Notes under the pieces: model-generated | What the model saw: the letters and a program-made list of their open reading frames with translations, nothing else | What the model was told of the DNA's origin: nothing | Database searches by the model: none | In this document: in pieces, positions 42,028 to 44,436 of the stretch | Position numbering within the stretch: position 1 is the stretch's first letter | Layout: every line of letters starts with the position of its first letter | Position numbers and translations under genes: made by a program | NCBI GenBank assembly: GCA_001648575.1 | Contig: LQXN01000049.1 | Location: forward strand, 1 to 44,436 | Source: Sutcliffiella horikoshii DSM 8719 | Lineage (GTDB): Bacteria; Bacillota; Bacilli; Bacillales; Bacillaceae_I | Reading direction: 5' to 3' | Length of the DNA stretch: 44,436 nt

Positions 42028-42101
42028 TGGAGCGGGTGAAGAGAATCGAACTCTCATCATCAGCTTGGAAGGCTGAGGTTTTACCACTAAACTACACCCG
42101 C
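42028..42101 (-). tRNA. tRNA-Gly(TCC)
   Basis: Anticodon loop CTTCCAA, acceptor GCGGGTG/CACCCGC, CCA encoded. It is the last gene of the cluster and is additional to the 16 I recall for B. subtilis trnD. Confidence 0.96.
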
Positions 42102-42135
42102 ATAGACAGGTTCGAGAACTTGTCTATAAAAATAG

Positions 42136-42216
42136 TACCGGTGGCCGGGGTCGAACCGGCACTCCAGAGGAACACGATTTTGAGTCGTGCGCGTCTGCCA
42201 ATTCCGCCACACCGGC
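42136..42216 (-). tRNA. tRNA-Leu(CAA)
   Basis: Class II tRNA with a short variable arm; anticodon loop CTCAAAA. CCA is not encoded: the acceptor ends CACCGGT-A and continues CTATT. The first acceptor pair is G-U. Confidence 0.93.
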
Positions 42217-42240
42217 ATACTCAATCAATAATTATTCAAA

Positions 42241-42329
42241 TGGTGCCGAGGACCGGAATCGAACCGGTACGGTAGTCACCTACCGCAGGATTTTAAGTCC
42301 TGTGCGTCTGCCAGTTCCGCCACCCCGGC
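42241..42329 (-). tRNA. tRNA-Leu(TAA)
   Basis: Class II tRNA; anticodon loop CTTAAAA, long variable arm (GCGGTAGGTGACTACCGT), CCA encoded. Confidence 0.96.
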
Positions 42330-42364
42330 TTGTCTCGTATATATGAATAATTATTTTATAAAAT

Positions 42365-42439
42365 TGGAGGTGGCAACCGGATTTGAACCGGTGATAAAGG
42401 TTTTGCAGACCTTGGCCTTACCACTTGGCTATGCCACCT
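42365..42439 (-). tRNA. tRNA-Cys(GCA)
   Basis: Anticodon loop CTGCAAA, acceptor AGGTGGC/GCCACCT, CCA encoded. Confidence 0.96.
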
Positions 42440-42447
42440 GAATTTTT

Positions 42448-42522
42448 TGGAGCGGAAGACGGGATTCGAACCCGCGACCCCCACCTTGGCAAGGTGGTGT
42501 TCTACCACTGAACTACTTCCGC
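42448..42522 (-). tRNA. tRNA-Gly(GCC)
   Basis: Anticodon loop TTGCCAA, acceptor GCGGAAG/CTTCCGC, CCA encoded. Confidence 0.96.
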
Positions 42523-42527
42523 AAAAA

Positions 42528-42602
42528 TGGCTGGGCTAGCTGGATTCGAACCAACGCATGTCGCAGTCAAAGTGCGATGCCTTACCGCTTGGCTATAGCC
42601 CA
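42528..42602 (-). tRNA. tRNA-Gln(TTG)
   Basis: Anticodon loop CTTTGAC, acceptor TGGGCTA/TAGCCCA, CCA encoded. Confidence 0.96.
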
Positions 42603-42652
42603 ATAAAACCGGAAATAAAAACGACTCAATCAAGTCGATAATGAATAAAATA

Positions 42653-42729
42653 TGGGGCGACTGATGGGAATCGAACCCACGAATGCCTGAACCACAATCA
42701 GGTGCGTTAACCACTTCGCCACAGCCGCC
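42653..42729 (-). tRNA. tRNA-His(GTG)
   Basis: Anticodon loop TTGTGGT, with the extra 5' G (G-1) opposite discriminator C expected for histidine tRNA, CCA encoded. Confidence 0.96.
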
Positions 42730-42746
42730 ATAATTAGTTATAAAAT

Positions 42747-42820
42747 TGGCAGGGGCAGTAGGAATCGAACCCACACCGGAGGTTTTGGAGACCTCTGTTC
42801 TACCGTTAAACTATGCCCCT
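42747..42820 (-). tRNA. tRNA-Trp(CCA)
   Basis: Anticodon loop CTCCAAA, acceptor AGGGGCA/TGCCCCT, CCA encoded. Confidence 0.96.
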
Positions 42821-42854
42821 ATATTACAATTAGTTACTACTTTTTTAAAAGAAA

Positions 42855-42938
42855 TGGTGGAGGGGGGCAGATTCGAACTGCCGAACCCAAAGGAGCGGAT
42901 TTACAGTCCGCCGCGTTTAGCCACTTCGCTACCCCTCC
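42855..42938 (-). tRNA. tRNA-Tyr(GTA)
   Basis: Class II tRNA; anticodon loop CTGTAAA, acceptor GGAGGGG, CCA encoded. Confidence 0.96.
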
Positions 42939-42945
42939 ATATTTC

Positions 42946-43021
<76 letters not shown>

Positions 43022-43058
43022 ATTATATGGTGATCATTTCACTTTTGTGAAAAAATCA

Positions 43059-43134
43059 TGGTGGCTCGGGACGGAATCGAACCGCCGACACATGGATTTT
43101 CAGTCCATTGCTCTACCAACTGAGCTACCGAGCC
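43059..43134 (-). tRNA. tRNA-Phe(GAA)
   Basis: Anticodon loop CTGAAAA, acceptor GGCTCGG/CCGAGCC, CCA encoded. Confidence 0.96.
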
Positions 43135-43155
43135 TAATTCTATTTTCAAAGAAAA

Positions 43156-43231
43156 TGGCGGTCCCGACCGGGATCGAACCGGCGATCTCCTGCGTGACAG
43201 GCAGGCATGTTAACCGCTACACCACGGGACC
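43156..43231 (-). tRNA. tRNA-Asp(GTC)
   Basis: Anticodon loop CTGTCAC, acceptor GGTCCCG/CGGGACC, CCA encoded. Confidence 0.96.
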
Positions 43232-43234
43232 ATT

Positions 43235-43311
<77 letters not shown>

Positions 43312-43435
43312 ATAATATAAATAAATTCTTAACTCTCATGCATTATTATACCAACTGTCCCGATCTCTGAAAGTAAATTCAATGATGTATGTCGATCGGT
43401 ACAACTCGAAGCTTTTGCAAGAAGCTGATGCTCGT

Positions 43436-43456
43436 TGCTCCACCCCGCGATAATAT
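43436..43456 (-). repeat. 21-bp remnant duplicating the 5' end of tRNA-fMet
   Basis: Identical over 21 bases to 43298-43318, which covers the first 14 bases of tRNA-fMet and its leader. It sits in the unusually long 171-bp gap between the fMet and Val tRNA genes (43312-43482), which otherwise has no gene I can see. Confidence 0.75.
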
Positions 43457-43482
43457 TAATAATGTTTATGTTTAAAATTAGA

Positions 43483-43558
43483 TGGTGGAGGATGACGGGA
43501 TCGAACCGCCGACCCCCTGCTTGTAAGGCAGGTGCTCTCCCAGCTGAGCTAATCCTCC
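43483..43558 (-). tRNA. tRNA-Val(TAC)
   Basis: Anticodon loop CTTACAA, acceptor GGAGGAT/ATCCTCC, CCA encoded. Confidence 0.96.
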
Positions 43559-43596
43559 TATGTAAGGAAAGTTAATTTACTCTCTTGAAAAAACTT

Positions 43597-43671
43597 TGGT
43601 GACCCGTACGGGATTCGAACCCGTGTTACCGCCGTGAAAGGGCGGTGTCTTAACCGCTTGACCAACGGGCC
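43597..43671 (-). tRNA. tRNA-Glu(TTC)
   Basis: Anticodon loop CTTTCAC, acceptor GGCCCGT/ACGGGTC, CCA encoded. Confidence 0.96.
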
Positions 43672-43679
43672 AATGATAA

Positions 43680-43771
43680 TGGCGGAGAGCAAGGGATTTG
43701 AACCCTTGAGACGGCGTTGACCGTCTACACGATTTCCAATCGTGCTCCTTCGGCCACTCGGACAGCTCTCC
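43680..43771 (-). tRNA. tRNA-Ser(GGA)
   Basis: Class II tRNA with a long variable arm; anticodon loop TTGGAAA, acceptor GGAGAGC/GCTCTCC, CCA encoded. Confidence 0.96.
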
Positions 43772-43778
43772 ATATAAT

Positions 43779-43853
43779 TGGCTCCACCAGTAGGATTCGA
43801 ACCTACGACCCTTCGGTTAACAGCCGAATGCTCTACCGCTGAGCTATGGTGGA
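43779..43853 (-). tRNA. tRNA-Asn(GTT)
   Basis: Anticodon loop CTGTTAA, acceptor TCCACCA/TGGTGGA, CCA encoded. It is the first tRNA after 5S rRNA. Confidence 0.96.
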
Positions 43854-43862
43854 TCAATACCA

Positions 43863-43980
43863 GCCTGGCAACGTCCTACTCTCACAGGGGGAGATCCCCC
43901 AACTACCATCGGCGCTGAAGAGCTTAACTTCCGTGTTCGGTATGGGAACGGGTGTGACCTCTTCGCCATCATTACCAGAC
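43863..43980 (-). rRNA. rrf: 5S ribosomal RNA
   Basis: The minus strand contains GATGGCGAAGAGGTCACACC, CGTTCCCATACCGAACACGG and GTGAGAGTAGGACGTTGCC, the conserved 5S order. Ends are set by pairing of GTCTGGTAA-type 5' sequence with TTGCCAGGC and may be off by one or two bases. Confidence 0.95.
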
Positions 43981-44100
43981 AAATATTATTATAATATATC
44001 TTTGAAGAAAATCAAGATGTTTTTTCATCTTTTTATTCCTTCAAAACTAGATAATGTGTTCATATCAAGATATTCTTATCGTTCAACTACTCTAAATTTT

Positions 44101-44436
<336 letters not shown>

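Overview
The window is chromosomal DNA of an endospore-forming, low-G+C Firmicute of the Bacillus group. Evidence is RacA, PrkA and YhbH, an NprR-type regulator, KinB-like membrane kinases, strong AGGAGG-type ribosome binding sites, and a 23S-5S-tRNA cluster whose gene order matches my recollection of Bacillus subtilis trnD. Genus and species cannot be fixed from the sequence alone.

Layout. 1-5000: the 3' end of an IS4-type transposase, aldo/keto reductase YvgN, a small membrane protein, flavodoxin-like quinone reductase WrbA, stacked dispersed repeats, and an NprR-type regulator followed by an unannotated 49-residue signalling-peptide gene. 5000-9300: racA, a small hypothetical gene, a degenerate KinB-like kinase, two overlapping crcB fluoride-channel genes and an extended SDR. 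9400-17500: a membrane-anchored MsrA-MsrB fusion, proC, a cation/Ca2+ antiporter, a CNNM/CBS transporter, a ring-cleaving dioxygenase with a near-perfect MhqR operator, and two adjacent DUF1538 genes, one frameshifted in a 9-T run. 17500-24750: GNAT, DUF3231, CatE-like dioxygenase, lipoprotein, LytR-CpsA-Psr enzyme and Na+:alanine symporter. 24800-30770: a peptide ABC transporter operon with a divergently transcribed binding protein. 30900-41900: an intact KinB-like kinase, yhbH, prkA, trmL, yhbB and queG, the B. subtilis yhb neighbourhood inverted, with a 52-bp x 12 tandem array and a NERD gene inserted. 42000-44436: 17 tRNA genes, 5S and the 3' end of 23S, all on the minus strand.

The most unusual feature is a family of about 215-bp GC-rich intergenic elements (six copies of family I, two of a related family II, and one further relative). 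Family I has imperfect 16-bp terminal inverted repeats. Four copies are bordered by direct repeats that are themselves palindromes, in three cases a whole intrinsic-terminator hairpin. This suggests a non-autonomous mobile element that targets stem-loops and duplicates the hairpin on insertion.

Other threads are a scattered quinone/catechol-stress regulon (MhqR-like boxes at 2665, 14350 and 20652), an NprR/NprX cell-cell signalling cassette with the candidate heptapeptide EYPEIIP, and a set of small genes (33, 49, 51, 59 and 60 residues).
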